Shown in pieces: positions 16,869 to 25,450 of a stretch of 64,000 nt of DNA. This DNA comes from DASSKK01 sp035690495. GTDB lineage: Bacteria > Actinomycetota > Actinomycetes > Propionibacteriales > Nocardioidaceae. The position numbers and the translations under genes were made by a program. Under the pieces are notes generated by a model. The model ran no database searches, was not told the origin of the DNA, and worked only from the letters and a program-made list of their open reading frames with translations. The stretch covers positions 25,495 to 89,494 of the forward strand of contig DASSKK010000102.1 in the NCBI GenBank assembly GCA_035690495.1, read 5' to 3'. Positions within the stretch are counted from its first letter, which is position 1; each line of letters starts with the position of its first letter.

Positions 16869-18671
16869 GTGAAGGACAAGCGCGATGGGGTCTCCTTTCA
16901 ACCCGGCACAGAGCTCTTAGGCGACCGTGCACGGACCCGCGAGGCAGTAGAGGCCTGTTTGGCAACGCTGCGGTCTGGTGTGTTGCCCGACGACGCGGAG
17001 CGTCAGCGGGTCGACTTCAAGGAAGAGGGCGGCCGTCGCGGTTCTGGTGGCCGGCTGCTGCCCGGGTCTCCCGAGAACACCAAGGCAGCCGACCAGATGG
17101 CCGACGAAGTCGCGGCGATAGCCAACACCCCGGGCGGAGGAGCTCTGATCGTCGGGGCCGAGAACCGAAGCGGGGACCTCCTCGGCACTGAGCTCGACGC
17201 CGAGTGGCTGCGCCAACAGATCTACCGACGAGTCGACGTCGCCCCTGACATCGAGATGGTCATGGAGCGCGGCATCCGCCTCCTGGTCATCTACGTCCCC
17301 GAGGCACGCGAGCCGGTCGAGGACACGAGCGATCGGCTGCGTTGGCGCGTGGGTGCTTCCTCTGTACCCGTCGACCGGGGCGAGTGGTGGACACACCGAC
17401 AAGGCCGTGCCGGCTGGGATGCGATGTCCCGATCCAGCAGCCTCGGCCTCGACCACGTCACCTCGGGCGCTGTCGCGGTGGCCAGGGAGTACCTCGGCCG
17501 ACGCGATATCTCCGACGAGGTTCAGCAAGACCTGGCCAAGGCCGCCACACCTGACATGCTGCGGCAGATCGGGGTACTGACCGTTGACGATTACCTGACC
17601 GAGGCCGGAGCGCTCCTCTTTTGTCCCTCACCGCGCCCGTGGCTGACCTGGAGCCGGCTCGACGTCGAAGGTGGCGACATCCTCGCTCGCGACGACCCGC
17701 ACCAGGGCTTGAGCCTGCTGGAGCAGATCCACCGGGTCGAGACCCTGCTGGAGGCCGCGAACGATCGCGTCACGATCTCCGGGGAGTTCGCCGAGCGGAC
17801 GGTGCGAGAACTGCCGATGCGATCAGCTCGTGAGGCCGTCCTCAACGGGGTCGTGCACCGCGACTGGAACCTCCATGAGGCCACGACTGTGACCTGGGTA
17901 GAGGAGGACGTTTCCCTGACAGTGGTGTCGCCCGGCGGCTTCGTGGGCGGCATCAACGAGGACAACGTCCTGGCGCAGCGATTCAGCCGCTCCCCGGCGC
18001 TCGCCGATGCCGTCCGGGCGTTGGGTCTGGTCGACAAGCAGGGCATCGGCGTCGATCGCATGTACCGGGAGATGGTCACACTCGGCCACCGCCCGCCGTT
18101 GTTGATCGAGGAGCCCGGGCCGCGCGTTCGGACCAGGCTGGTCGGCGGCCGGCCGGTGGTCCCCGTCATGCGTCTGACGTCACGCATCCAGCCTGTGGCC
18201 CGGCAGCGCGACGTCCAGGTAGCCCTCGTCGTCTACACACTGCTGCACCGTCCCTTCTCGACCGCCGAGCAGATGGCGACCGTCTTGCAGCGAACGCCGT
18301 CCGAGGCTGCGGAGGCACTGGAGACCACCTACCGCTGCGTGATCGACGGGCGCCCGCTGATCAAGCCGTACAAGGACGCCTGGCTGCTCTCCCCGGACGC
18401 CCGAAGGCTCGTTACCGGGTCGAAGTCGGATCGAGAGCTGCTCCGCCGACTCAGAGTTTTGTGGTACGTCGGACCCGATCCGCAAGACGCGCCCGCCGTT
18501 GCCGATACGTGGCTATCGGTCCACGACCGGATCACCTCCGGCGACTACGCTGCGCTGACCGGCCTCACGCCCGCGGGCGCCCGCGGCGCGCTGGACCGAC
18601 TGGTCGACGACGGCCAACTCGTTCGTGGCGAGGTTGCCGGCCGCAACGCGCACTACCTGCGACCGGCCTGA
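16869..18671 (+). CDS. AlbA_2 (Schlafen-like) plus HATPase_c_4 regulator/helicase-like protein
   Basis: The 600-residue protein has an N-terminal AlbA_2/Schlafen-type domain (about 30-160; RQRVDFKEEGG, VAAIANTPGGGALIVGAEN), a linker, then a GHKL-type ATPase domain (about 310-420; REAVLNGVVHRDWN N-box, DKQGIGVDRMYREM G-box). C-terminal winged-helix repeats end in TGLTPAGARGALDRLVDDGQL. AlbA_2 proteins occur as regulators and in anti-phage systems. TAAAGT at 16856-16861 would place transcription start on the GTG at 16869, suggesting a leaderless mRNA; a GTG nine bases earlier overlaps that hexamer. It is right-end cargo of the island. Confidence 0.85.
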   Translation: MKDKRDGVSFQPGTELLGDRARTREAVEACLATLRSGVLPDDAERQRVDFKEEGGRRGSGGRLLPGSPENTKAADQMADEVAAIANTPGGGALIVGAENRSGDLLGTELDAEWLRQQIYRRVDVAPDIEMVMERGIRLLVIYVPEAREPVEDTSDRLRWRVGASSVPVDRGEWWTHRQGRAGWDAMSRSSSLGLDHVTSGAVAVAREYLGRRDISDEVQQDLAKAATPDMLRQIGVLTVDDYLTEAGALLFCPSPRPWLTWSRLDVEGGDILARDDPHQGLSLLEQIHRVETLLEAANDRVTISGEFAERTVRELPMRSAREAVLNGVVHRDWNLHEATTVTWVEEDVSLTVVSPGGFVGGINEDNVLAQRFSRSPALADAVRALGLVDKQGIGVDRMYREMVTLGHRPPLLIEEPGPRVRTRLVGGRPVVPVMRLTSRIQPVARQRDVQVALVVYTLLHRPFSTAEQMATVLQRTPSEAAEALETTYRCVIDGRPLIKPYKDAWLLSPDARRLVTGSKSDRELLRRLRVLWYVGPDPQDAPAVADTWLSVHDRITSGDYAALTGLTPAGARGALDRLVDDGQLVRGEVAGRNAHYLRPA

Positions 18672-18689
18672 GTGCCGATCTCGACCGGC

Positions 18690-19328
18690 TCAGGAACCGA
18701 GAAGCTCGTCATGCATAGGGTGGGCGGCTGTGGACTCCGATGACCCCGGACTGTTCGAAACGGTCGCCGACGCAGCTGCGACCTCGGCGACGCGGCCCAG
18801 TCGCGGGAGGATGCGAGAGACGTGGGTGTGCACGGTCAGCGCGGACGCCACGATCATCGACTCGGCAGCTCTCGACGCTGCCATGGCCAAGCCGAAGCGG
18901 ACGGCTTCCTCGTCGGGATATTGCAGGACGACAACGGTGACGAGGCCCCAGACGATCGCGGTGACGGGACGGTCGCCGGCTTCGATCGGGTCGGCTGGTT
19001 GCTCTGGCCCACCGACGGCCTGGATCCGGTGCTGGAGGCCGACGCCTTCGATGTCCGCGAGGTGACGACCGAGGTTGACGCCGTGACCGACGTCAAGGGA
19101 ACCGTGACGTGGTCGATCACGGTCAGGCTCCGCGATGTGTCGGGCCTGCGGCGGATCGCCGTCGCCGCACATCCGGAGGAGAGCCCTGCGATCAACGAAA
19201 GCCTGGTTGCTGCCTGGCAGTGTGCGATCGACCCCTTCGCACCGATCCGTTCCGTTCCGGGGATTACCTGGCAGCCGGGCGCGGTCGAGATCCTGCACGT
19301 ACCCGCCCGGGCCGGAAGGGGTGGCTGA
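18690..19328. pseudogene. Two truncated genes fused back to back (LuxR-type HTH remnant, and an unknown 3' fragment)
   Basis: On the minus strand, about 18900 down to 18690, codons with strong GC3 read SALTVHTHVSRILPRLG, the recognition helix of a LuxR-type HTH lacking its upstream half. On the plus strand, about 18900 to 19328, a different frame with equally good codon use encodes about 140 residues of unknown family (FDRVGWLLWPTDGLDPVL, VTWSITVRLRDVSGLRRIAV) without a convincing start. Both lose their 5' parts at the same place, about 18900, as if a deletion joined two divergent genes. A single frameshifted plus-strand gene starting at GTG 18730 is the alternative. Confidence 0.5.
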
Positions 19329-19361
19329 CGTGGGCTGACGCCGTCGACGGAGGCGAGCTCG

Positions 19362-19374
19362 CCCCCTCGCGCAC
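19362..19374 (+). other. Candidate right attachment site (attR)
   Basis: CCCCCTCGCGCAC repeats the tRNA-Leu 3' end (1212-1224) in the same orientation, between the last island fragment and the chromosomal-looking ATPase gene. No other exact copy was noticed in the window. The interval 19329-19517 holds no gene; it also has two GCCGTCGACG boxes (19341 and 19423). Confidence 0.55.
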
Positions 19375-19517
19375 AGATATGAGATGGCCTCTAGCCTCGG
19401 TTACGTCTCAGTCGGAGGCCGTCGACGTTCACGTGCCGCTATAAGGTGCTAAGCCTCCGCACGGGGTCCCCGAGGTGCGCTGCGGTGGCCGCGTGCTTGA
19501 TGGAGTTTTGGCCGGCC

Positions 19518-20804
19518 TCAGGGAGCCATTGCGCTGAGCGGGGCCGTGACAGTCCCGTCGTCGGTGACAAGGATCGGCCCGGTTCCGGTGACGACGAGCC
19601 GGAATGCAGGCTCGCCGATCGCAGCCGTATCGACCTGTGCGATCACCGCCCGCAGAGTGTTGGCTCCTGCTGTGAACTGCTGGCCGCCGAGTTTGACCTC
19701 GACGGCACCCCAGCGTCCGTCAGGGAGGGTGATGATCGCGTCGACCTCCTTGTTGTTGGAGTCGCGGTAGTGACTGACATCGGCGCCGATCGCAGAGGCA
19801 AAGACAGCCAGATCATGGACGACCGCGCTCTCGAACAGTGTGCCGAGCGTATTGAGGTCGCCCCTCAACTGTTGGGGACCGGCACCAAGGGCCGCAGCGG
19901 CAAGAGCTGGGTCGACCAGGTGTAGCTTCCGTGAGGTGCGCACCCTGGCGCGAGATCGCAGCGCCGGGGTCCACGGCCGCTGTGTCTCGATAAGAAAGAG
20001 CCTCTGGAGCAGGCCGACATAGTTGCTCACGGTCTCCTCGTCGATGGTGGGGGCGACCGTGCGTACGTCGGACGCGAGCGTCTTGTAGGTGACCTCGGAG
20101 GCCACAGATCTCGCGAGCGCAGTGATGAGGTGCTTGACCACCTCGGGCTCGTGTCGGATATCGGCGAGGCGGTGGATGTCGGTGCGCGCGACGTCGTCGA
20201 TGTAGCCGCGTAGACGATCGGCTGCCTGAGCGGGTGACAACGTGATCATCGCTGGGAAGCCCGGGTGCATCAGGTTGTCGATGACGGTGTCGAGATCCTG
20301 GGTTGCGCCAAGATCGGTCTTCGGCAGTTCGCCGTCGAACAGGCTCGCGAGGCTCACCGCCCCCGAAGCGGCGTCGAGCTTCTCCCACCAGGACATGGTC
20401 CGCTCACGCAGCCGCAGGAACCGTCCGGCCCCGGTGTGCCGGGTGACGTCGTCAGGAGGTACGGCGGAGCCAGTGAGGATGAACCGCCCCGGCTCGACCG
20501 TTGAGTCGACGGATCGCCGGACGAGATTCCACAGCTCCGGGGCGACCTGCCACTCATCGAGCAGCCTGGGTGCCTCGCCTTCGAGGAGTGAGCGCGGTGC
20601 CACCTCGAGCAACTGTTGGACCTCGGGGTCGTCGATGAAGACGTAGGAGCCAGCAGCCTGGAGCGCCGTCATGGTCTTGCCGCTCGCTCGCGCTCCTTCG
20701 ATCACAACCGCGCCGGATGCCGCGAGCGCGCGCTCCAACGCGCTGTCGATGACGCGAGGCCGGTACTCATGTCCCAGCACCTGCGCTGTATGCATGGGGG
20801 GCAT
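19518..20804 (-). CDS. AAA_14/DUF4143 ATPase
   Basis: The 428-residue protein begins with a P-loop ATPase domain (EGARASGKTMTALQAAG around residues 35-52, YVFIDDPE, APRLLDEWQVAPELWN as Walker B region, RFILTGSAVP as sensor). It ends with a DUF4143 domain resembling a PD-(D/E)xK nuclease fold (HYRDSNNKEVDAIITL, WGAVEVKLGG). Members are widespread, often mobile, and of unresolved function; DNA repair and abortive responses have been suggested. Met codons at 20804 and 20795 are both possible starts. Confidence 0.9.
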   Translation of the reverse strand: MPPMHTAQVLGHEYRPRVIDSALERALAASGAVVIEGARASGKTMTALQAAGSYVFIDDPEVQQLLEVAPRSLLEGEAPRLLDEWQVAPELWNLVRRSVDSTVEPGRFILTGSAVPPDDVTRHTGAGRFLRLRERTMSWWEKLDAASGAVSLASLFDGELPKTDLGATQDLDTVIDNLMHPGFPAMITLSPAQAADRLRGYIDDVARTDIHRLADIRHEPEVVKHLITALARSVASEVTYKTLASDVRTVAPTIDEETVSNYVGLLQRLFLIETQRPWTPALRSRARVRTSRKLHLVDPALAAAALGAGPQQLRGDLNTLGTLFESAVVHDLAVFASAIGADVSHYRDSNNKEVDAIITLPDGRWGAVEVKLGGQQFTAGANTLRAVIAQVDTAAIGEPAFRLVVTGTGPILVTDDGTVTAPLSAMAP

Positions 20805-20827
20805 TCTACCGGCGAGAGGCCGCTATC

Positions 20828-20919
20828 CGGATGCTTGCAGGTCGCCTAAGCGGATGTTTGCAGACTCCCCACCCGGATGATTGCGGGATTCGTGACTGGA
20901 TGCTTGCAGTCATCAGGAC
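20828..20919. repeat. Four tandem 23-base iterons
   Basis: Four units start at 20828, 20851, 20874 and 20897, each beginning with the 13-base core (C/T)GGATGnTTGC(A/G)G and followed by 10 unconserved bases. The exact 23-base period over four units puts all cores on the same helical face every two turns. No repeat gene is present. Multiple terminal repeats of this kind occur at IS21-type ends; protein-binding iterons are the other option. Confidence 0.75.
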
Positions 20920-20936
20920 GCGCCGCGACTGCGCAC

Positions 20937-21269
20937 TCATGTGCTAGCGGTAGGGCGCTCAAGGGGCATCGTCCGCTTCAAGTCCTCTCCTGCGCACCTC
21001 GCAGCACACAGACCTTGGCCGGGCCACAAGGCGTCGAACAGCAGCTTGCAGATGACCTGCGGACCGAGGGCCGACTGCACCTCTCGAGGTGCTCGAACCT
21101 GCTCGAGGACGCGATCTGCGACGTACGCCGGGCCGCGGCTCATCTCTTCGCCGCCGTCATGGGTCTGCCACCGCGAGAGCACGGCGACCAGCTCGCAGGG
21201 GGCTCGCTCTCGGGACGGCTGGCCTTCACGGACGGCTACCGTGTCAATGCCGCTCGCGGGCGTCGACAC
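20937..21269 (-). CDS. Hypothetical protein (110 residues)
   Basis: A minus-strand frame from GTG 21269 to TGA at 20937 has good actinobacterial codon use and reads plausibly as protein (GIDTVAVREGQPSRERAPCELV, YVADRVLEQVRAPREVQSAL). I do not recognise a family. No strong ribosome site is visible, so it could also be the 3' remainder of a longer gene. Confidence 0.35.
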   Translation of the reverse strand: MSTPASGIDTVAVREGQPSRERAPCELVAVLSRWQTHDGGEEMSRGPAYVADRVLEQVRAPREVQSALGPQVICKLLFDALWPGQGLCAARCAGEDLKRTMPLERPTAST

Positions 21270-21366
21270 TGACTCTGAGCTGGCCCGGCCAGGGTTCCGG
21301 ACGCGTCTCGACGCCGCTCCTCCTCGACAGCCTTGAGTCGAGGCCACGGCTGGCTGGTGTCTCCGT

Positions 21367-21711
21367 CTACATCGCCTGGGGTGGCAGGCTGCGGACGAGG
21401 GTTGTGTCCACTCCGACCGGGCCAACCTTGGCGGCCCCGCCGGGGGAACCCAGGGGGGCTTCGCGTCCAGCGAGAGTCTCGCTGAAGAAGGCCTGGTTGT
21501 CCGCGAGGTACGGAGCCCAGGGGTCGGGCAGGTCGTCTTCGTAGTAGATCGCCTCCACCGGACAAACGGGCTCACAGGCGCCGCAATCGACGCACTCGTC
21601 GGGTTGGATGTACAGAGAGCGCCCGCCCTCGTAGATGCAGTCGACCGGGCACTCGTCCACACATGCTCGGTCCATCACGTCCACACACGGTTGCGCGATC
21701 ACGTAGGTCAC
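21367..21711 (-). CDS. fdxA: 7Fe-type ferredoxin FdxA
   Basis: The 114-residue protein has the FdxA pattern: TYVIAQPCVDVMDRACVDEC, PVDCIYEGGRSLYI, then the second cluster CVDCGACEPVCPVEAIYYE. These supply the Cys ligands of one [3Fe-4S] and one [4Fe-4S] cluster. It carries electrons in the cytosol. GTG 21711 is preferred over ATG 21720 because the hexamer TAAAAT (21724-21719 on the minus strand) would start transcription at that GTG, making it leaderless. A hairpin (CTCGAC/GTCGAG, 21323-21342) downstream may terminate it. The C-terminal tail after residue 85 is poorly conserved. Confidence 0.92.
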   Translation of the reverse strand: MTYVIAQPCVDVMDRACVDECPVDCIYEGGRSLYIQPDECVDCGACEPVCPVEAIYYEDDLPDPWAPYLADNQAFFSETLAGREAPLGSPGGAAKVGPVGVDTTLVRSLPPQAM

Positions 21712-21896
21712 AAACCACATTTTACACGACCTACTCAGTAATAACCCGGGGGCCCCAGTTGTCGAGCGCGTCCGAGTCGGAAAAGCGCGAGTCGACCTCC
21801 GGTGGACGAGCCCGTGGCCGAGCGCGGTTCCGGGCTACCCCCCGAGCACCACGGGCGACATTTGTTATGTACGAGCAGACATGTGACAATAGAACC

Positions 21897-22580
21897 ATGC
21901 GTGGACCGACGCTGCCGGATCCGCCGCCGCAGTTCCCGGTGGGTGCCCGGCGAACGGATGTGCTCGCGCTGTTGCGCCGGACTGACGGCCCGTTGTCGGT
22001 GGCTGACGTCGCGCGGGCGATGGACGTGCACGTCAACACTGCCCGGTTCCACCTTGATGGTCTGGTGGAGGAGGGGCTGGCGGAGCGGGCCAGCGAGCCG
22101 CGAGACACACGAGGACGGCCGCGGATCCTGTACACCTCCGAAGGCGATCCGCCGGGCCCGAGGAGCTACGAGTTTCTGGCCGAGATGCTTACCGGCCTGG
22201 TCTCGACCCTCGAGGACGCCGGCTCCGCGACCGTTGAGCTCGGCAAGACCTGGGGACGGCATCTGATCGAGCGCGCGGCGCCCTCGGAGCGTGTCGACAC
22301 CCAGCAGGCGCTCACTCGGCTAGACGACTTGCTGGAGAAAGTCGGCTTCCAGCCCGAAGCCGGCGCCACTGCTGGGACTAACGTCGAGGTTCGTCTGCGC
22401 CACTGTCCATTTCGAGAGGTAGCCCAGAAGCACACCGACGTTGTGTGCGCGATCCACTTGGGTCTGATGCAGGGGGCACTCGACGAGCTGGGCGCTCCGA
22501 TCGCGGCGACATCGCTGGAACCGTTCGTCACCCCACAGATGTGCGTTGCCCACCTGCAAGCGACCGGGGCATCGGACTGA
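21897..22580 (+). CDS. SufR-like winged-helix regulator with Cys cluster motif
   Basis: The 227-residue protein has an ArsR/DeoR-like winged helix (residues 15-80; TDGPLSVADVARAMDVHVNT ARFHLDGL). A C-terminal domain carries RHCPFREVAQKHTDVVCAIHLG and a last Cys (QMCVAHL), the spacing of iron-sulfur-sensing COG2345/SufR proteins. It probably senses cluster status or oxidative/nitrosative stress. The hexamer GACAAT (21885-21890) lies seven bases before the ATG, suggesting a leaderless transcript. It is divergent from fdxA and upstream of aceE, which has the same TGTGACAAT at its promoter. Confidence 0.85.
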   Translation: MRGPTLPDPPPQFPVGARRTDVLALLRRTDGPLSVADVARAMDVHVNTARFHLDGLVEEGLAERASEPRDTRGRPRILYTSEGDPPGPRSYEFLAEMLTGLVSTLEDAGSATVELGKTWGRHLIERAAPSERVDTQQALTRLDDLLEKVGFQPEAGATAGTNVEVRLRHCPFREVAQKHTDVVCAIHLGLMQGALDELGAPIAATSLEPFVTPQMCVAHLQATGASD

Positions 22581-22657
22581 CCAAGCGTCTCGGCGTTGAC
22601 GGGCAGGTCGCAACCGGGCCGGGTGTGACACCTTCCAGCCGGCTCCTTCTTGATTTC

Positions 22658-22691
22658 TAACAAATCTCTTGTGACAATTATGGTTGTGACA
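22658..22691 (+). promoter_or_regulatory. aceE promoter region with TGTGACAAT shared with the SufR-like gene
   Basis: TGTGACAAT at 22670-22678 is identical to 21882-21890 in front of the regulator gene, and both place GACAAT at the -10 distance from the start codon. An inverted repeat ACAA-atctc-TTGT (22660-22672) overlaps it and a second TTGTGACA lies at 22684-22691. It could be a shared extended -10 promoter, an operator, or both. Confidence 0.45.
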
Positions 22692-25403
22692 TCGGTGGGT
22701 TTCGGCAGCAGCAGTCAGACAGACTGGCGTGACGAACGCGCGGAGTGGCTCGAGTCGGTCGACGGGCTGGTCAAGGCTCGCGGCGCGCGGGTGGCGGGGC
22801 GGATCCTCGAGGATGTGTCGGAATACGCACGCGGCAGGGGGGTTCCGACGAGCGGTCGTACGCCGTACCGCAACACCATCCCTGCCGAGCAGGCCATGCC
22901 CTATCCGGGCGACCTCGAGGTCGAGGATCGCATCAACGACCATCTGCGCTGGAACGCCATGGCCATGGTCGTGCGGGCCAACAAGCGGCACCACGGGCTG
23001 GGTGGGCACCTGTCGACCTACGCATCGACTCTGACGCTGTGGGAAGTGGGCTTCCAGCACTTCTTCCGCGGCCGCGGCCCCGACCAGAAGCCCGTGGTCC
23101 CCGGCGACCAGGTCTTCTTCCAGGGCCACGCCAGTCCCGGCATCTACGCCCGGGCGTTCCTCGAGGGACGGCTGAGCACCGAACAGCTCGACCACTTCCG
23201 GCGGGAAGTCGCGGGCCGCGGCCTGCCGTCATACCCCCACCCGCGCAGCATGGGCGGGTTCTGGGAGTTCCCGACCGTGAGCCTCGGCATCGGTCCCCTG
23301 CACGCGGTCCACCAGGCCCGGTTCAACCGGTACCTGGCCGCGCGCGGCATCGTCGACACCACCCAGGCCCGGGTGTGGTGCTTTGTGGGCGACGGCGAGA
23401 CTGACGAGCCGGAGACGCTGGCGGCGATCCGGCTGGCCGCGCGCGAGCACCTGGACAACCTCGTGTTCGTGGTCAACGGCAACCTGCAGCGGCTCGATGG
23501 GCCGGTACGGGGCAACACTCGCATCCTCGACGAGCTCGAGGGCATCTTCGCCGGCGCGGGCTGGCACGTGCTCAAGGTGCTGTGGGGCGGCAAGTGGGAG
23601 GAGTTGTTCTCCGCACCGGGTGGTGCGGCGTTGCTGGATCGGCTGGAGGGGATGAACGACGGCGATCTGCAGCAGCTGACGATCCTCGGCCCGGCCGAGC
23701 TGCGCGAGGCGCTGTTCGGCGGAGAAGACCCCGGCCTGGGTGCCCTGGGCGCCACCCTCACCGACCAGCAGCTGCACGGGCTGCGCCGCGGCGGGCACGA
23801 CCCGCGCGCCGTGTACGCCGCCTACGCCGACGCAGTCGCCCACCGGGACGCGCCCAGCGTGGTCCTGGCGCAGACGGTGAAGGGCTACGCGCTCGGCCCG
23901 AACTTCGAGGGCCGCAACGCGACCCACCAGATGAAGAAGATGACGCCGGAACAGTTGCGCATCTTCCGCGACATCCTCGACCTGCCGGTCAGCGATGCCG
24001 AGCTCGCCGACGGGTTGCCGCCGTACCTCCCCCTCCCGGTGGGCTCGGTGGAGCTCGACTATCTGCACCAGCGCCGGCGTGCGTTGGGCGGTCTTCTCCC
24101 CCGTCGGCCCGCGACTCCGGCTGCCCTTCCGGTACAGCCGAGCGAGGCGGCGTTCGCGGACTTCGACGCCGGCTCGGGCACCCACCCGGTTTCTACGACG
24201 GTCGCCTACACCCGGATGCTGCGCTCGCTGATGCGTGACCCCGGCATCGGACCACGGATCGTGCCGATCGTTCCCGACGAGGGCCGCACGTTCGGGTTCG
24301 AGGTGCTCTACAGCGAGTTCGGCATCTACGCACCCGACGGGCAGATGTACACCCCGGTCGATGCCGGTGTGCAACTGTCCTACAAGGAGACCGCAACCGG
24401 TCAGGTGCTGCAGGAAGGGATCACCGAGTCCGGCGGGCTGGCCGAGCTGACCGCGGCGGCGACCGCCGGGCACACGTGGGACACCGCGGTGGTGCCGTTC
24501 TTCACCTACTACTCGATGTTCGGCTTCCAGCGCGTGGGCGACCTGATCTGGGCCCTGGCCGACGCCCGCGGCCGTGGCTTCCTCGTCGGCGCGACCGCCG
24601 GCCGCACCACCCTGGCCGGCGAGGGGCTCCAGCACACCGACGGCGCCTCCCACCTGGCCGCCCTCGCGGTGCCCAGCTGTCGTGCCTATGACCCGGCGTT
24701 CGCCTACGAGACCGCCACCATCGTCCGCGACGGCATCTGGCGCATGTACGGCAGCGGCGAGGAGTGCTTCTACTACCTGACGGTCTACAACGAAGACCAC
24801 GTCCAGCCCGCCAAACCCACCGAGTCGGGCATTCCCGGGATGAGCGTCGACGAGGCGATCGTCGCCGGACTGCACCGCGTCACGGCCCCGGCGGAAGGGC
24901 TCCCTGTGCAGGTGCGGCTGCTCGCCTCCGGGCCGGCTGTGCGCGCAGCACAGCACGCGGCGACGGATCTCGCACGCTCGGGACTCGGTGCCGAGGTATG
25001 GTCCGCGACCAGCTGGAAGCAACTGCGCGATGACGCGCTGGCCGTGGAGCAGTGGAACCTGGCTCACCCGGACGACGTTCGCCAGACGAGCCACCTCGTG
25101 CACGCGCTCGGGGACGAGCAGATCCCCATCGTCGCCGTCAGCGACTACGTGAGCGCCCTGCCCGACCAGCTCGCACGCTTTCTTGGCGGGCCCTTCGTCA
25201 GCCTCGGCACTGACGGCTACGGGATCTCCGACACCCGCGAGGACCTCCGTGCCCACTTCGGCGTCGACGCGGAGGGCATCCGGGCTGCCGCCGAGCGGGT
25301 CGCTGATCGCGGCGAGAGCCCTTGGGCTGGCAGCCAGACGTCAGCCTCGACAGCGCCAACATCACCGCACACCGTGCGACCGAAGCGCAGCCTGGTCGCG
25401 TGA
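22686..25403 (+). CDS. aceE: Pyruvate dehydrogenase E1 component, homodimeric type
   Basis: The 905-residue protein decarboxylates pyruvate with thiamine diphosphate and acetylates the E2 lipoyl domain. It has the homodimeric E1 layout: transketolase N-domain with HLSTYASTLTLWEVGFQHFF, the ThDP/Mg motif GDGETDEPETLAAI (about 237) and VVNGNLQRLDGPVRGN, a central pyrimidine domain (IVPDEGRTFGFE, FTYYSMFGFQRVGDLIWALA), and a C-terminal domain. Length matches AceE (about 890-920). The GTG at 22686 coincides with the start predicted from GACAAT at 22673-22678; ATG 22680 is the alternative. The tail (after about 870) is Ser/Thr-rich. E2/E3 genes are not nearby. Confidence 0.93.
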   Translation: MTSVGFGSSSQTDWRDERAEWLESVDGLVKARGARVAGRILEDVSEYARGRGVPTSGRTPYRNTIPAEQAMPYPGDLEVEDRINDHLRWNAMAMVVRANKRHHGLGGHLSTYASTLTLWEVGFQHFFRGRGPDQKPVVPGDQVFFQGHASPGIYARAFLEGRLSTEQLDHFRREVAGRGLPSYPHPRSMGGFWEFPTVSLGIGPLHAVHQARFNRYLAARGIVDTTQARVWCFVGDGETDEPETLAAIRLAAREHLDNLVFVVNGNLQRLDGPVRGNTRILDELEGIFAGAGWHVLKVLWGGKWEELFSAPGGAALLDRLEGMNDGDLQQLTILGPAELREALFGGEDPGLGALGATLTDQQLHGLRRGGHDPRAVYAAYADAVAHRDAPSVVLAQTVKGYALGPNFEGRNATHQMKKMTPEQLRIFRDILDLPVSDAELADGLPPYLPLPVGSVELDYLHQRRRALGGLLPRRPATPAALPVQPSEAAFADFDAGSGTHPVSTTVAYTRMLRSLMRDPGIGPRIVPIVPDEGRTFGFEVLYSEFGIYAPDGQMYTPVDAGVQLSYKETATGQVLQEGITESGGLAELTAAATAGHTWDTAVVPFFTYYSMFGFQRVGDLIWALADARGRGFLVGATAGRTTLAGEGLQHTDGASHLAALAVPSCRAYDPAFAYETATIVRDGIWRMYGSGEECFYYLTVYNEDHVQPAKPTESGIPGMSVDEAIVAGLHRVTAPAEGLPVQVRLLASGPAVRAAQHAATDLARSGLGAEVWSATSWKQLRDDALAVEQWNLAHPDDVRQTSHLVHALGDEQIPIVAVSDYVSALPDQLARFLGGPFVSLGTDGYGISDTREDLRAHFGVDAEGIRAAAERVADRGESPWAGSQTSASTAPTSPHTVRPKRSLVA

Positions 25404-25450
25404 ACGCGTCTGACGCCGCGCCAAGTCATCGACAGAGCCAGGAGGTTCCC

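Larger units (their letters stand above)
1212..19374. mobile_element. Integrative mobilizable element / genomic island in tRNA-Leu, with a nested decayed sibling
   Basis: The island is bounded by the 13-base repeat at the tRNA 3' end and at 19362. It contains integrase, XRE regulator, excisionase-like gene, MobF relaxase and accessory genes, and no recognisable mating-pore genes. That fits a mobilizable element rather than a self-transmissible one. Part of the cargo (about 4100-8730) is visibly less GC-rich than the chromosome. A second, deleted copy of the same type of element sits inside it at 14613-16632. Confidence 0.7.

Noticed and set aside
23229..25256. 675-codon minus-strand frame opposite aceE
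   Set aside because: Plus-strand E1 motifs are complete; the minus frame is Gly/Arg-rich without domains.
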